Shown piece after piece: positions 1 through 8,160 of a stretch of 64,000 nt of DNA (position 1 is the stretch's first letter; each line of letters starts with the position of its first letter). Under the pieces are notes generated by a model. That model did not search any database and was not told where the DNA came from. It saw nothing but the letters and a program-made list of their open reading frames with translations. The position numbers and the translations under genes were made by a program. The stretch covers positions 310,001 through 374,000 of the forward strand of contig JBBRYS010000005.1 of NCBI GenBank assembly GCA_038237475.1. The letters run 5' to 3'. The DNA comes from JAOAPY01 sp038237475 (GTDB lineage: Bacteria; Acidobacteriota; Blastocatellia; Pyrinomonadales; Pyrinomonadaceae).

Positions 1-483
1 CGATATCTCAACATGCCCGGAACTGATGAACTCAGTCAGGGCAGCTTCCACCACGCCCTCCAGCAACATCGCAGAGCGATGTTCATCAAGCAACAGAAAC
101 TGCGGATCGACTCGAGCTTCGACTGGAAACTCTCGCAGCAGCCGGGCACAGAAACCGTGAATGGTAGTGATGACCGCACCGTCGAGCGTACGCTTGTAGG
201 CAAGCCAGTGTCGCCGTTCATCGGGGGCCGCCGTCTCGAGAATAAGATTGAGTTGCGCGCGCAGGCGTTCCCGCATTTCGTTGGCGGCACGGTTGGTGAA
301 TGTGATGGCGACGATCTGATCGATGGAAAGTTTTTTTTCGCGCAGGATGTGCAGGTAACGTTCGACCAGCACCGTGGTCTTACCCGAACCCGGCCCCGCC
401 GTCACAGAGATGTGCCGGTCTATCTCATAGGCGGCCGCTGCTTGTTCCGGGAGAAGTTGACGTCTGAGTTCCGATGATGCCAT
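1..483 (-). CDS. addA: AddA/UvrD-family helicase-nuclease subunit, N-terminal part (runs off window)
   Basis: Only the first 161 codons are present, because the gene continues past the left edge. It starts at an ATG at 481-483 and stays open to base 1. The protein has the UvrD/AddA N-terminus: a Q-motif region (LLPEQAAAA) and a Walker A box AGPGSGKTT near residues 30-38, followed by helicase motifs Ia (ITFTNRAANEM) and Ib (TTIHGFCARLL). This is an SF1A ATP-dependent DNA translocase. With AddB it would form the AddAB machine that resects double-strand breaks for RecA loading, acting in the cytoplasm. It lies about 100 bases downstream of addB on the same strand, which supports AddA over a stand-alone UvrD. 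The C-terminal nuclease domain that would prove this is outside the window. Confidence 0.85.
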   Translation of the reverse strand, partial: MASSELRRQLLPEQAAAAYEIDRHISVTAGPGSGKTTVLVERYLHILREKKLSIDQIVAITFTNRAANEMRERLRAQLNLILETAAPDERRHWLAYKRTLDGAVITTIHGFCARLLREFPVEARVDPQFLLLDEHRSAMLLEGVVEAALTEFISSGHVEIS

Positions 484-640
484 TAAGAAATAACTATCCG
501 ATTATACCGATTACACAGATTACGATTAGAACTTCACTGAAAGCTATGTAGCCTCTCTTATTTTAATCAGCACCCAAATGCTCTTATTTGGTTTTGTCTT
601 CTTCGTCTGTGTAATCGGCGGAGTAATCTGCGGATACTCT
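484..640. repeat. Inverted copy of the CCGATTACGCAGATT-type dispersed repeat (addB end / addA upstream)
   Basis: The left arm (about 497-525) reads ATTATACCGATTACACAGAT and the right arm (about 609-640) reads TGTGTAATCGGCGGAGTAAT, so the two ends are inverted copies of one motif around a spacer. The right arm lies inside the annotated 3' end of addB and the left arm lies between addB and addA. Other copies of the family occur near 4.6, 4.75, 23.7, 44.7 and 52.1 kb. Confidence 0.7.
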
Positions 641-3600
641 CTTTCGATCAATTCGATAGCGATCATACCGGCACACTGCTGCGAAGTCACAAAATCGGCA
701 AGTCTTCTGTTTCTCAGAAGGGTTGACACTGAAGTCGCCGGCGCGCATGCGATCCAGGAACTCCCAAATTTTCGCGATTACATCTTCACGAATCCGTTGC
801 CACTCATCGTCGGCGATGACGCTGCTGACCCGGCTGCCGATGCCGGAATATTTGACGGCCTCGACGCGGTGCAGCCCCTTGTTGCGACGGTCTGTGCCGC
901 CGCGAATCACGTAGTATCCCCCACCCGCGATGGTGTGGTCCGGCAGAATCAACCGCTCCAACGCTTCGAGATAAATCGGCAGCTGCAAACTGCGCCCGGA
1001 CTTGATGTCTTCGAGGCTTGATCCGATTGACAATTTATAGTCGTAGGCAATCAGCGTTTTGTCGGCGGACACGTCAACGCGATCAATCTGGCCGCTGAGC
1101 TTGAGGCTCTCTTCACCAACAAAAGTCGAGCGTGATAATTCCAGCGGCTCGACCGACGAGTGCGGATCGCGAGTGCCCGTCTTCATGCCAAACCCAACTT
1201 CAAAATAAGCCGGCACGACGTTGTGCGCCGCCGCCTCCTCCTGAATCCCGAGCTCATATAGCAGCACCTGGTCCAGCAGAATCTTGCGAATCTCACGATC
1301 AATTTTCCAGATCTGCCGGTTCAGCGGCGGCACAACGCGCTCGTGTTCATCGAAGACACTATCAGCCAGCTCTCTCAGCTCAGTCTGGAGAGCTTCGCGA
1401 TCCAGTAAGTAGAGGGCCTGGCGCCGGTGCTGCTCAAAAAAGCGGCGCAGAATATCATGCAGCAGCTTGCCCGCATCGATCGCCTGCAGATCAAGCGCTG
1501 CCTCACCACGCGGCTCCAGCTTCAACACGCGCTGGCCAAAAAATCGATAGGCGCAGTTCCCAAACGTGCTCAAGCCGCTCGCGCTGTGAACCATCTCCGC
1601 ACCCAGTCTCTGCCTCAGTAAAGCTAACAGATGGGGTTCGGTAATCTGGCCATCATATGGGCCGAAGAAGTCTCCGGCACGCTCTCGCTCGATCTCGATC
1701 CGGCGCAAAGCGGAGTTACTCAGCAAACCGTCATTGCGCGAGAGTGTCAGGAAACGCTTCAGGCGCGATTCCGGCAGCAGTTCACTTTTCGCGCCGCGCT
1801 GCAGATGACGCTCCTGCTGCCGCACCAGTCCTACATTCAAGCCGGTAGCGCGCGAAACCCCTGCGAGATTTCGTCCTTCATAGTCACGGCGAATCGGCTC
1901 CGCTTCGAGTTCGAGCGGTGCGATGGCGCGCCGCAATTCATCGACATAGTAAGAGGCTACCGTTTCAGTATCGTCTTCCAGCAACAGGGGCCGGCTGAGG
2001 TAAAGACGTTCCGTCGCGCGGCAGGCAGCCTGATAGAAATAATGTTCTTCCTTTAGCAGAGTCGCAGGCGAGATGTCCTCGAGCAACAGGCCGTATTGCT
2101 TTAGACGCTCGCGCTCTTCGTGGGGATAGATCCAATCGCGTGCAGCCCGCATGGGGAAGCCGCCTTCCACCAGACCCGCGATGAAGATGGCCCGAAAACG
2201 CAAGCCGCGCACATCGGTGACTTCCAGCACACGCAACCCACCCGCGGCCGCAGCGCCAACTACCTGCGTCTGGGAACTGAGACACCGCCGTACTTCCTCG
2301 ATGAAGGTTGTCAGATCGGTTTCGACTTTGGGACCACACGCATCCTGGGTGCTTCCAGGCAGCGGCGCCTCGTCTTCCAAAGCGAGACTTTCAACCGGTG
2401 CTTGAGAGAGGTCGTCACTTGGAGCACGCAGGATGCGTGCAGCCCCAGGTCCGGCAAATTCAATACTCTTGACCGCCGCGATCATGGCGCGGCGCAGCGC
2501 TTCAAGACTGTTGTAGTTGAGGGTCGCAGCCGGCAATTCCTCGTCATCCACAGCATCTCTGATGGGGCCGGCAATTTGTTCACGAAAATTCAACTGCTCG
2601 AGCATTTGCGTCAGCGCCATACGCAGTTCGGAGGGCCCTCCAGCGCGTGGGATGGAATTAATGCGCTCCGCGAAGGCCTGCAGGACAAGGGAGGTCCAGG
2701 CCAAAGCTGCCGGGTGAATGTCCCGCGAGGGGCGACGTTTCTTTTCCACCTCGGCGTTGTCAACTTTGGCAGTTTCCGCGTTCTCAATCTGATCGGCTTC
2801 ATCGGGATCGCGCGCCTGCTCGTTGGCGTCGATGTTGAGTAATTGCCTGGTAGCCTCGGCTGCGGGAAGTTCAGTGATCAGTTTGCGCGCGCGCGCCTGC
2901 CAATCGCTGAGTCGCAGTTCGCTGCCGACGTAAGCGAAAGCATTCTCCAGCGCGTCAGCGTCCCAAAGCCCGATCCGGTAACGGCGTTTCAGTAAGGCGA
3001 CTCGCTTTGCATCCGGCGCCTGATCGTCCTCAATCAGCAGGTGGCCATACTCTCCATCGAAGCGCGCGGACAACTCCGCCAGAACCCCTGCGTTCAGTCG
3101 GAAATATTCTGACTTGATCAAATCAGCGAGGTCTGACGTGCGCGGATCGGCGCCCTCAGAGCCGGCCAGTCCTTCGAGAATATTGAAGAGCTTGAGGGCG
3201 GCGCGATTTGCAGGGATGTCGTTGGCATCGAGGCGCAATTCCAGATTGCAGGGCAACAATTCTTCGCGCATAACGCGCGCGATCGTTTCCGCGTAAGCGG
3301 CTCGCTGCCGGACCACTAATGCGATGTCTGCGAGATTGAATTCTTCCTGCAGGACAAGGCGCTTTACTTCTTTTGCGATGGCGTGGATCTCCACATCACG
3401 ATCGCCACACTCCCAGTACCTGATCTCCTCTTGCCTGGGACCGCACGCATCCAGCGTGCTCTCAAGTTCCGGCGTCTCGTTCTCAGAATTAGAACTCTCA
3501 GTACTGGCCTGAGAGCTGCTGTGACTGGCAGGCAGGATGCCTGCGCTCCCAGGAGCATCCTGCGTGCTCTCAAGTGGCGGCGCCTCGTTCTCAGAGTTAG

Positions 3601-4615
3601 AACTTTCAGTACCGGCTCGAGAGCTGCTGTGACTGGCAGGCAGGATGCCTGCGCTCCCAGGCACTGGATTGAACAGTCTCTCGCGTAACGCCGAGAGCGC
3701 GCCGGGGGTGGGGAGGACTTCCACAGCGCTGGTCTTTATTTCAAAGTCAGCCACGGATGAAAGTTGTTGTATCGTTTGTTGAAACGGTAGAAAGATTTCC
3801 GGATTGCGCCCATCGTAATTCAGATTGACCAGCACTTCCGGAATGCGCGGAATCAGCTGGCGCAAAATCTCGCCCTGCACCGGCGTGAAGTCAAAGAAAC
3901 CATCAAGCACCAGCAGACGCACATCCGCCAGTGACGGCAACTGCCAGGTCTCAGCTCTCGTCTCACCTTTTAGAACTGCCAGCGCTCGTAATTGATCGGC
4001 ATCAGCCTCAGTGAGTTGATGTTGTTCCAACAGGTCGCAGTAGGTTGAGTAAATGAGCGCGACTTCGTGATCGAAATCAATTTGCCGTGGAATCCCGGCT
4101 GGCCCGGAACTGCTTTGTTCGTGGGAGCGCTCTGTGACGATGCGTTGCAGCTCCGCAGGTGTCATCGTGGCGCGTTCAATTTCACCCAGCAGCGTTGCGA
4201 TGGTGCTGACACAGCCCTCACGCCCGGCGAGCGGCGCGATCGCTTTCAAATGACCGGCTGTCATCAGCGTCGTCAGTATTTGTGAAACGAGACTTCGCTT
4301 CAGCGGCAGTTCTTCACGATCGATCGCGAGACGTGAGGGCAGCGGCTGACCGTTGTCAGTTACAGCTGTCGAAAGCAGCCGGCGCACAAAACCGCGGAAG
4401 AGGTAAACGGGCAACTCACCCCAGACACCGCGATTTCTGTTGCCGTCCAGAATTCCCTGTGTCACGAGTTCCAGCAGTGGATGCGAGGCTGCGAGGTAGA
4501 GGAATTGCTGGGCTTTGTTTTGTGAGACAAGCTCGGCACAACGCTCAATCAAACGCGCTCGATTGTTGCCGAGTAATGGTCCTAACCAGATTTCCTTTGC
4601 CAAGATACTATCCAC
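584..4615 (-). CDS. addB: AddB-like PD-(D/E)XK nuclease/helicase-like subunit with repeat insertions
   Basis: A 1343-residue AddB-type protein. The C-terminal half has the RecB-family nuclease core (GQIDRVDV, then AYDYK) and the four-cysteine Fe-S staple: one cysteine in FGNCAYRFF near residue 1020 and three at about 1306, 1309 and 1315 (C-x2-C-x5-C). No Walker A motif is visible at the N-terminus, so it is probably a non-ATPase scaffold/nuclease partner of the addA product downstream. Two insertions look foreign: residues about 319-390 are an exact tandem pair of 36-residue units, and residues about 722-760 are a diverged copy. The last residues (ADYSADYTDEED) are encoded by a dispersed intergenic repeat. 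The 4615 start is a GTG inside another copy of that repeat; TTG at 4603, preceded by GGTGG, is an alternative. Family assignment is firm, exact ends are not. Confidence 0.85.
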   Translation of the reverse strand: MDSILAKEIWLGPLLGNNRARLIERCAELVSQNKAQQFLYLAASHPLLELVTQGILDGNRNRGVWGELPVYLFRGFVRRLLSTAVTDNGQPLPSRLAIDREELPLKRSLVSQILTTLMTAGHLKAIAPLAGREGCVSTIATLLGEIERATMTPAELQRIVTERSHEQSSSGPAGIPRQIDFDHEVALIYSTYCDLLEQHQLTEADADQLRALAVLKGETRAETWQLPSLADVRLLVLDGFFDFTPVQGEILRQLIPRIPEVLVNLNYDGRNPEIFLPFQQTIQQLSSVADFEIKTSAVEVLPTPGALSALRERLFNPVPGSAGILPASHSSSRAGTESSNSENEAPPLESTQDAPGSAGILPASHSSSQASTESSNSENETPELESTLDACGPRQEEIRYWECGDRDVEIHAIAKEVKRLVLQEEFNLADIALVVRQRAAYAETIARVMREELLPCNLELRLDANDIPANRAALKLFNILEGLAGSEGADPRTSDLADLIKSEYFRLNAGVLAELSARFDGEYGHLLIEDDQAPDAKRVALLKRRYRIGLWDADALENAFAYVGSELRLSDWQARARKLITELPAAEATRQLLNIDANEQARDPDEADQIENAETAKVDNAEVEKKRRPSRDIHPAALAWTSLVLQAFAERINSIPRAGGPSELRMALTQMLEQLNFREQIAGPIRDAVDDEELPAATLNYNSLEALRRAMIAAVKSIEFAGPGAARILRAPSDDLSQAPVESLALEDEAPLPGSTQDACGPKVETDLTTFIEEVRRCLSSQTQVVGAAAAGGLRVLEVTDVRGLRFRAIFIAGLVEGGFPMRAARDWIYPHEERERLKQYGLLLEDISPATLLKEEHYFYQAACRATERLYLSRPLLLEDDTETVASYYVDELRRAIAPLELEAEPIRRDYEGRNLAGVSRATGLNVGLVRQQERHLQRGAKSELLPESRLKRFLTLSRNDGLLSNSALRRIEIERERAGDFFGPYDGQITEPHLLALLRQRLGAEMVHSASGLSTFGNCAYRFFGQRVLKLEPRGEAALDLQAIDAGKLLHDILRRFFEQHRRQALYLLDREALQTELRELADSVFDEHERVVPPLNRQIWKIDREIRKILLDQVLLYELGIQEEAAAHNVVPAYFEVGFGMKTGTRDPHSSVEPLELSRSTFVGEESLKLSGQIDRVDVSADKTLIAYDYKLSIGSSLEDIKSGRSLQLPIYLEALERLILPDHTIAGGGYYVIRGGTDRRNKGLHRVEAVKYSGIGSRVSSVIADDEWQRIREDVIAKIWEFLDRMRAGDFSVNPSEKQKTCRFCDFAAVCRYDRYRIDRKRVSADYSADYTDEEDKTK
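2333..2452. repeat. Diverged REP/BIME-like palindrome pair inside addB
   Basis: Two palindromes face each other about 75 bases apart inside the addB reading frame. The right one, GCACGCA-GGA-TGCGTGC (2424-2440), is a perfect 7-bp stem with a GGA loop. The left one, around CACGCATCCTGGGTGC, is degraded. Flanks include CCCAGG/GGACC-like ends. The insertion keeps the frame and encodes about 39 low-complexity residues. The right palindrome is identical to the intergenic one at 15697-15713. Confidence 0.75.
3446..3661. repeat. Tandem 108-bp (36-codon) in-frame repeat built on REP-like palindromes
   Basis: Two adjacent units, 3446-3553 and 3554-3661, repeat with a period of exactly 108 bases and differ at few positions. 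Each holds a perfect palindrome GCAGGCA-GGA-TGCCTGC (3528-3544 and 3636-3652) and a GCATCC-GCGTGC type partner. Because 108 is divisible by three, AddB stays open and gains two copies of a Ser/Glu-rich 36-residue unit beginning PGSAGILPASHSSS. This looks like insertion of a BIME-type element followed by local duplication. Confidence 0.85.
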
Positions 4616-4863
4616 CGATTACGCAGATTCCACCGATTTTGCAGAACTTGGGAGATGATTTTTAGGAATAGCGAAGATGCCGCCGGTCTCATACCTACCT
4701 TAGTCTGCGGAATCTGCGGATAACCATCTCACTGCTACTACGAGTATCCACCGATTACGCAGATTTCACAGATTCAGAAATGGCTTTTTGGTACTTGATG
4801 ACCCACCTAACTCGGCCGTACCGAAGTCATCTGCGGAATTAGCGAAATCTGCGGTTAGCCCTC
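4607..4863. repeat. Two consecutive CCGATTACGCAGATT-type inverted elements between addB and rmuC
   Basis: The first element (about 4607-4722) opens with CTATCCACCGATTACGCAGA and closes with CTGCGGAATCTGCGGATA. The second (about 4747-4858) opens with TATCCACCGATTACGCAGAT and closes with GAAATCTGCGGTTAG. Each is an imperfect inverted repeat with roughly 60-80 bases of unrelated interior. Together they fill the whole 248-base gap between addB and rmuC, and the first provides the GTG at the annotated addB start. I see no gene here. Confidence 0.7.
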
Positions 4864-6351
4864 TCACTGCTTCTCGCCACCGTAAGCGCTTCTGGAACTC
4901 AGCAATGGCAGCGAATCATCGCCAGTATCTTCCGTTTCGTCCGCCACCAGATCCGGAAACAAACCCCCTTCATCCAAACTCAGTGGCCGGGTCGCTTTGT
5001 CAATCGGTTCGAGAGTGTCAATTTCAATACCAGCGAGCGCGCCCCGCTCCTTGAACTTGCGCGCCGTTACAAGTACGCGCGCTTCGAGTGAGCCGACACC
5101 TTTGTTGTAAGACTCAAGCGCGCGATCCAGGCCTCGGCCGATGTCAGCAAAATAATTAGTGAAGGTGCGCAGGCGATCATAAAGGTCCTTGCCGAGCTTG
5201 CTGACTTCCTGTGCATTCGCCGCCATCTGTTCCTGGCGCCAGCCGTAAGAAACAGCTTTGAGTAAGGCAATCAATGTCGTCGGCGTCGCGATGATCACAC
5301 CCTGATTGACTCCGTCTTCGATCAGCTTGGGATCGTTTTCCAGCGCCGCGCTATAAAAACTCTCGCCCGGCAAAAACAGTAAGACAAACTCCGGAGTCGG
5401 CTGCACGGTTTCCCAATATGATTTCTTGCTGAGCGCGCCGATGTGCGTACGCACCAGGCGCGCGTGATCTTTCAAACGCGCGCTCCGCGTGACCTCGTCT
5501 GTGGTGGTGATGGATTCGTAAAATGCTTCGAAGGGCACCTTGGCGTCGACCACGATCGTGCGATTGCCCGGCAAACGCACAATCAAGTCCGGACGGATAC
5601 GACTGTCTTCAGTCATCACCGTGCTCTGCTCCTGGAAGTCGCAGTATTGCAGCATGCCCGCCATCTCAACGACCCGGCGCAACTGAATCTCGCCCCAACG
5701 TCCGCGCACATGGGGTGCGCGCAGGGCCTTGACCAGGTTACCGGTTTCAGCCTGCAGTTGAGACTGCGAGGTGGCGAGGGCACGCACCTGCTCACGCAAT
5801 TCGGAGTAGGCTCCGGCCCGCGTTTTTTCGAGCTCTCCAATCTTGCCGTCGACTCTCTCCAGCGATTCCTTGAGCGGCTTGACGAGCTGATTGATCGCCT
5901 GCTGTCGCAATTCAAGATCGCCCTTCGCTGCCTCCTGCACCTGATCGAGCCTGCTCTTCGCGAGTTCCAAAAACGATTGGTTGTTGTCCTTGAGCGCGTC
6001 GCGCGACAGTGCCTTGAATTTCTCAGTCAGTTCTTCGGCAGCTTGCCTGAACGACTCACGGCGCTCGCTGGCAGCACGTCGCTCGCCTTCGAGTTCCGCC
6101 TTCAATTGCGAGTTTGTTTCTCTCAGGCTTTCACGTTCATGTATTTCTTTTTCCAGCCCGAGTTCGAGCCGCCGCAGATCCTGATCGCGCGCCGCCAGCC
6201 GTTCCTGCAGCGAAGCAAGGCGGGCTGACTCTTCTGCTTTGGCGGCATGATATGTCGCAGCGGATCTGGCTCGCAGCGCCAGCCACACCGCCGCCGCGCC
6301 GACACCGATGCCGATGAACAGGATCAAAATCGATATTAAGTTGGTGTCCAT
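4864..6351 (-). CDS. rmuC: DNA recombination protein RmuC
   Basis: A 495-residue RmuC-family protein. It has an N-terminal membrane anchor (about residues 5-27, LISILILFIGIGVGAAAVWL), a long charged coiled coil (about 30-180) and the conserved RmuC core. The core includes the stretches LRAPHVRGRWGEIQLRRVVE and IVVDAKVPFEAFY and the LLFLPGE motif; the last two are characteristic of its PD-(D/E)XK-like fold. In other bacteria RmuC limits inversions and rearrangements at short inverted repeats. That is notable here because the surrounding DNA is full of such repeats. The gene is on the same strand as the addB-addA pair, separated from it by two repeat elements. The ATG at 6349-6351 fits the anchor well. 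Confidence 0.93.
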   Translation of the reverse strand: MDTNLISILILFIGIGVGAAAVWLALRARSAATYHAAKAEESARLASLQERLAARDQDLRRLELGLEKEIHERESLRETNSQLKAELEGERRAASERRESFRQAAEELTEKFKALSRDALKDNNQSFLELAKSRLDQVQEAAKGDLELRQQAINQLVKPLKESLERVDGKIGELEKTRAGAYSELREQVRALATSQSQLQAETGNLVKALRAPHVRGRWGEIQLRRVVEMAGMLQYCDFQEQSTVMTEDSRIRPDLIVRLPGNRTIVVDAKVPFEAFYESITTTDEVTRSARLKDHARLVRTHIGALSKKSYWETVQPTPEFVLLFLPGESFYSAALENDPKLIEDGVNQGVIIATPTTLIALLKAVSYGWRQEQMAANAQEVSKLGKDLYDRLRTFTNYFADIGRGLDRALESYNKGVGSLEARVLVTARKFKERGALAGIEIDTLEPIDKATRPLSLDEGGLFPDLVADETEDTGDDSLPLLSSRSAYGGEKQ

Positions 6352-6433
6352 TCGTGATGAAGTTTAACAAACCGCGTTGCGGAAATGAAACGGTGTCCCG
6401 CAGCTGGATAAACTGCCCAGAACTTAACCGGGG

Positions 6434-7474
6434 TTAGCCCGTCTTGCGGCCGAAACAAGCGACCATTCGTTCGTAGACCTGGCGCGTGAGGCGCACGTCG
6501 TTGAGACAATATTCGCGAATTGCGGCCAGCTTGCCCGCGTTATAAAGGTCAAACACCTTGCTGCCTTCGACCTCGGTTGTCTTGCTGGATTCCAGGCCCA
6601 AAGCCCACGCAATATCATCCAGGCTGATGTTTCGTTTCGCCCCCAGCCACCAGTGATGCATTGTGTCGAACACACCACGCGCATGAAAGTCGGAGAGATT
6701 TACAAAGGGAGACGCGGCGAGTCCTTGCGCCAAACAACGCTGAAAGATGAACGGCAGATCAAAGCCGATCACGTTGTGGCCGATTATTTCGTCGACCTCG
6801 GGATCGAATCCTTTCATAAAATCCAGAAAAGCCGAAAGCAATTGCTTCTCATCCTGCTCGTTTCCCTCTCCATCGATGCCGAAGACATGCTCGCTCTCAC
6901 CCAACTGCGCTCCGGCAAAATCTAGTCCCGCGATTGGCCCCAACTGGACCGCGATGCACAGCACCCGGCCCGATGCTGCACTCAGCGCGCCCAGTTGATA
7001 ACAACGTTCCTCCTCAGCGGCGATGTCCTCGAGATAGCGCTGCTGCTGTTCGACACGCAGGTTGCCCAGGCGCATCGTCCGTTCCAATTGCGCCCCGACT
7101 CGCTCGCGAAAATCCGGCAACGCAAGGGTCTCAATATCCATGGTGAAGGCGCGCGGCAAAATCGGATCAGAGTGCTGCTGCTCGCGGTACTGCTCAAGCG
7201 AGATTGGCCGGTATTCCGCAAGGACGAACTGCGCGCGATCCTGGTAAGTTTCAAGATGTCCGGTGAGGCCCCACAAGCCTGGCGTAATCTTATTCCAGGT
7301 CTCCAGGACTTCGCTCCAGATGCGCAGAGAGAGCTTGCCGCTGGCATTTCGCGCGTGAGCTTCTAAAAATACTTTTCCCTGTTGCGTGCGCCTTTCACGC
7401 ACCGACGTCACGGCCACCATCAGCCAGGTTTCCTCACCGTAAGCGAGTTCAGGAATTGGAATATTGCCTTTCAT
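6434..7474 (-). CDS. OB-fold plus PolB-type 3'-5' exonuclease domain protein
   Basis: A 346-residue protein. Residues about 15-90 look like an OB-fold nucleic-acid-binding domain (TSVRERRTQQGKVFLEAHAR, as in YhaM-type nucleases). The rest is a DnaQ-like exonuclease of the PolB-proofreading type: motif ExoI is DIE (Asp113), ExoII is IIGHNVIGFDLPFI and ExoIII is EYCLNDVRLTRQVY. All catalytic acidic residues are visible, so it should be an active metal-dependent 3'-5' exonuclease. No polymerase domain is present. The start is set at the ATG at 7472-7474, preceded by AAAGG with 5-base spacing; an upstream GTG (7480) is less likely. It lies just upstream of rmuC on the same strand, suggesting a repair role. 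Confidence 0.8.
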   Translation of the reverse strand: MKGNIPIPELAYGEETWLMVAVTSVRERRTQQGKVFLEAHARNASGKLSLRIWSEVLETWNKITPGLWGLTGHLETYQDRAQFVLAEYRPISLEQYREQQHSDPILPRAFTMDIETLALPDFRERVGAQLERTMRLGNLRVEQQQRYLEDIAAEEERCYQLGALSAASGRVLCIAVQLGPIAGLDFAGAQLGESEHVFGIDGEGNEQDEKQLLSAFLDFMKGFDPEVDEIIGHNVIGFDLPFIFQRCLAQGLAASPFVNLSDFHARGVFDTMHHWWLGAKRNISLDDIAWALGLESSKTTEVEGSKVFDLYNAGKLAAIREYCLNDVRLTRQVYERMVACFGRKTG

Positions 7475-7604
7475 TAACACCTTTCGTTTGGCGTCGTCAT
7501 TGAGAACTTCATTCTCTAACGGGCGCTGGGATTTCGAGGACAGTGTTTGAAATCTTCAGCAGCAAAACTGCACCACCAGCATGTCCCAACTTTGGCGATG
7601 GCTG

Positions 7605-7988
7605 TCAGTGACTAGGTGCTGACGGTTCATGGTCCGCTGGCCGGCCGCCGCTTTTCTGCGGACCGTCATTCGCTGCAACTTCCGCATTGATCTTCCCCAG
7701 CAGCATCAGTCCCACCATCTTGTAATCGGCGAGGAACGACCAGAGCGGATACTTGAAAGTAGCGGGCTTGTTCTTCTCAATAAAGAAGTGCGCTATCCAG
7801 GCTGCCCCATAGCCGGGTATGAAAGCGAGCGGAATGAGGAGCCAGCGCTGCATAACCAGACAAGCCGCCAGGGATGCCAATGCCGCGACGCTGCCAATCA
7901 GGTGAAGGGCACGCGTGGCTGGCCGGCTGTGTTCGGAAAGGTAGTAGGGCCAGAACTCCCGAAACGATTTGAAGCGGTCGTCTGTCAC
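7605..7988 (-). CDS. DUF962/Mpo1-like membrane protein
   Basis: A 127-residue protein matching the DUF962 (Mpo1/YGL010w) family: FxEFWPYYLSEHSRPATRALH at the start, two or three hydrophobic helices, and WIAHFFIEKNKPATFKYPLW. The conserved histidines (SEH, LHLIG, AHFF) correspond to those proposed to bind iron in yeast Mpo1, a 2-hydroxy fatty acid dioxygenase. The bacterial role is not established. The start is a GTG at 7986-7988; the nearest upstream ATG is immediately followed by a stop. The gene is flanked by repeat-rich DNA on its upstream side. It is probably an inner-membrane protein. Confidence 0.8.
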   Translation of the reverse strand: MTDDRFKSFREFWPYYLSEHSRPATRALHLIGSVAALASLAACLVMQRWLLIPLAFIPGYGAAWIAHFFIEKNKPATFKYPLWSFLADYKMVGLMLLGKINAEVAANDGPQKSGGRPADHEPSAPSH

Positions 7989-8004
7989 ATCGCTATCTCA
8001 GTGC

Positions 8005-8160
8005 TTGTAATTGGTGCTTTGTACTTGGTGCCTTGTACTTCGTTAACAATGAGGCCCTGTGCCGTGCAACAGTCAACCTTGGCTAAAGGAGCAAAGCACA
8101 AAGCTCCAAGTACAAAGCGCAAGGTACAAAGCTCAACTGACAACTGACAACTGACAACTA
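8005..8160. repeat. Inverted low-complexity repeat (CTTTGTACTTGG / CAACTGACAACTG families)
   Basis: The left part repeats GGTGCTTTGTACTTGGTGCC and similar. About 50 bases later the complement returns as AAGCACAAAGCTCCAAGTAC and AAGGTACAAAGCTC, followed by three tandem CAACTGA units (about 8134-8157). The array ends at the stop codon of the aldo/keto reductase. Similar sequence occurs at 30590-30707. The region could fold as one long hairpin and holds no gene I can support. Confidence 0.7.

Noticed and set aside
5443..6228. Plus-strand open frame opposite rmuC
   Set aside because: Typical GC-rich antisense opening; RmuC motifs are in the minus frame.
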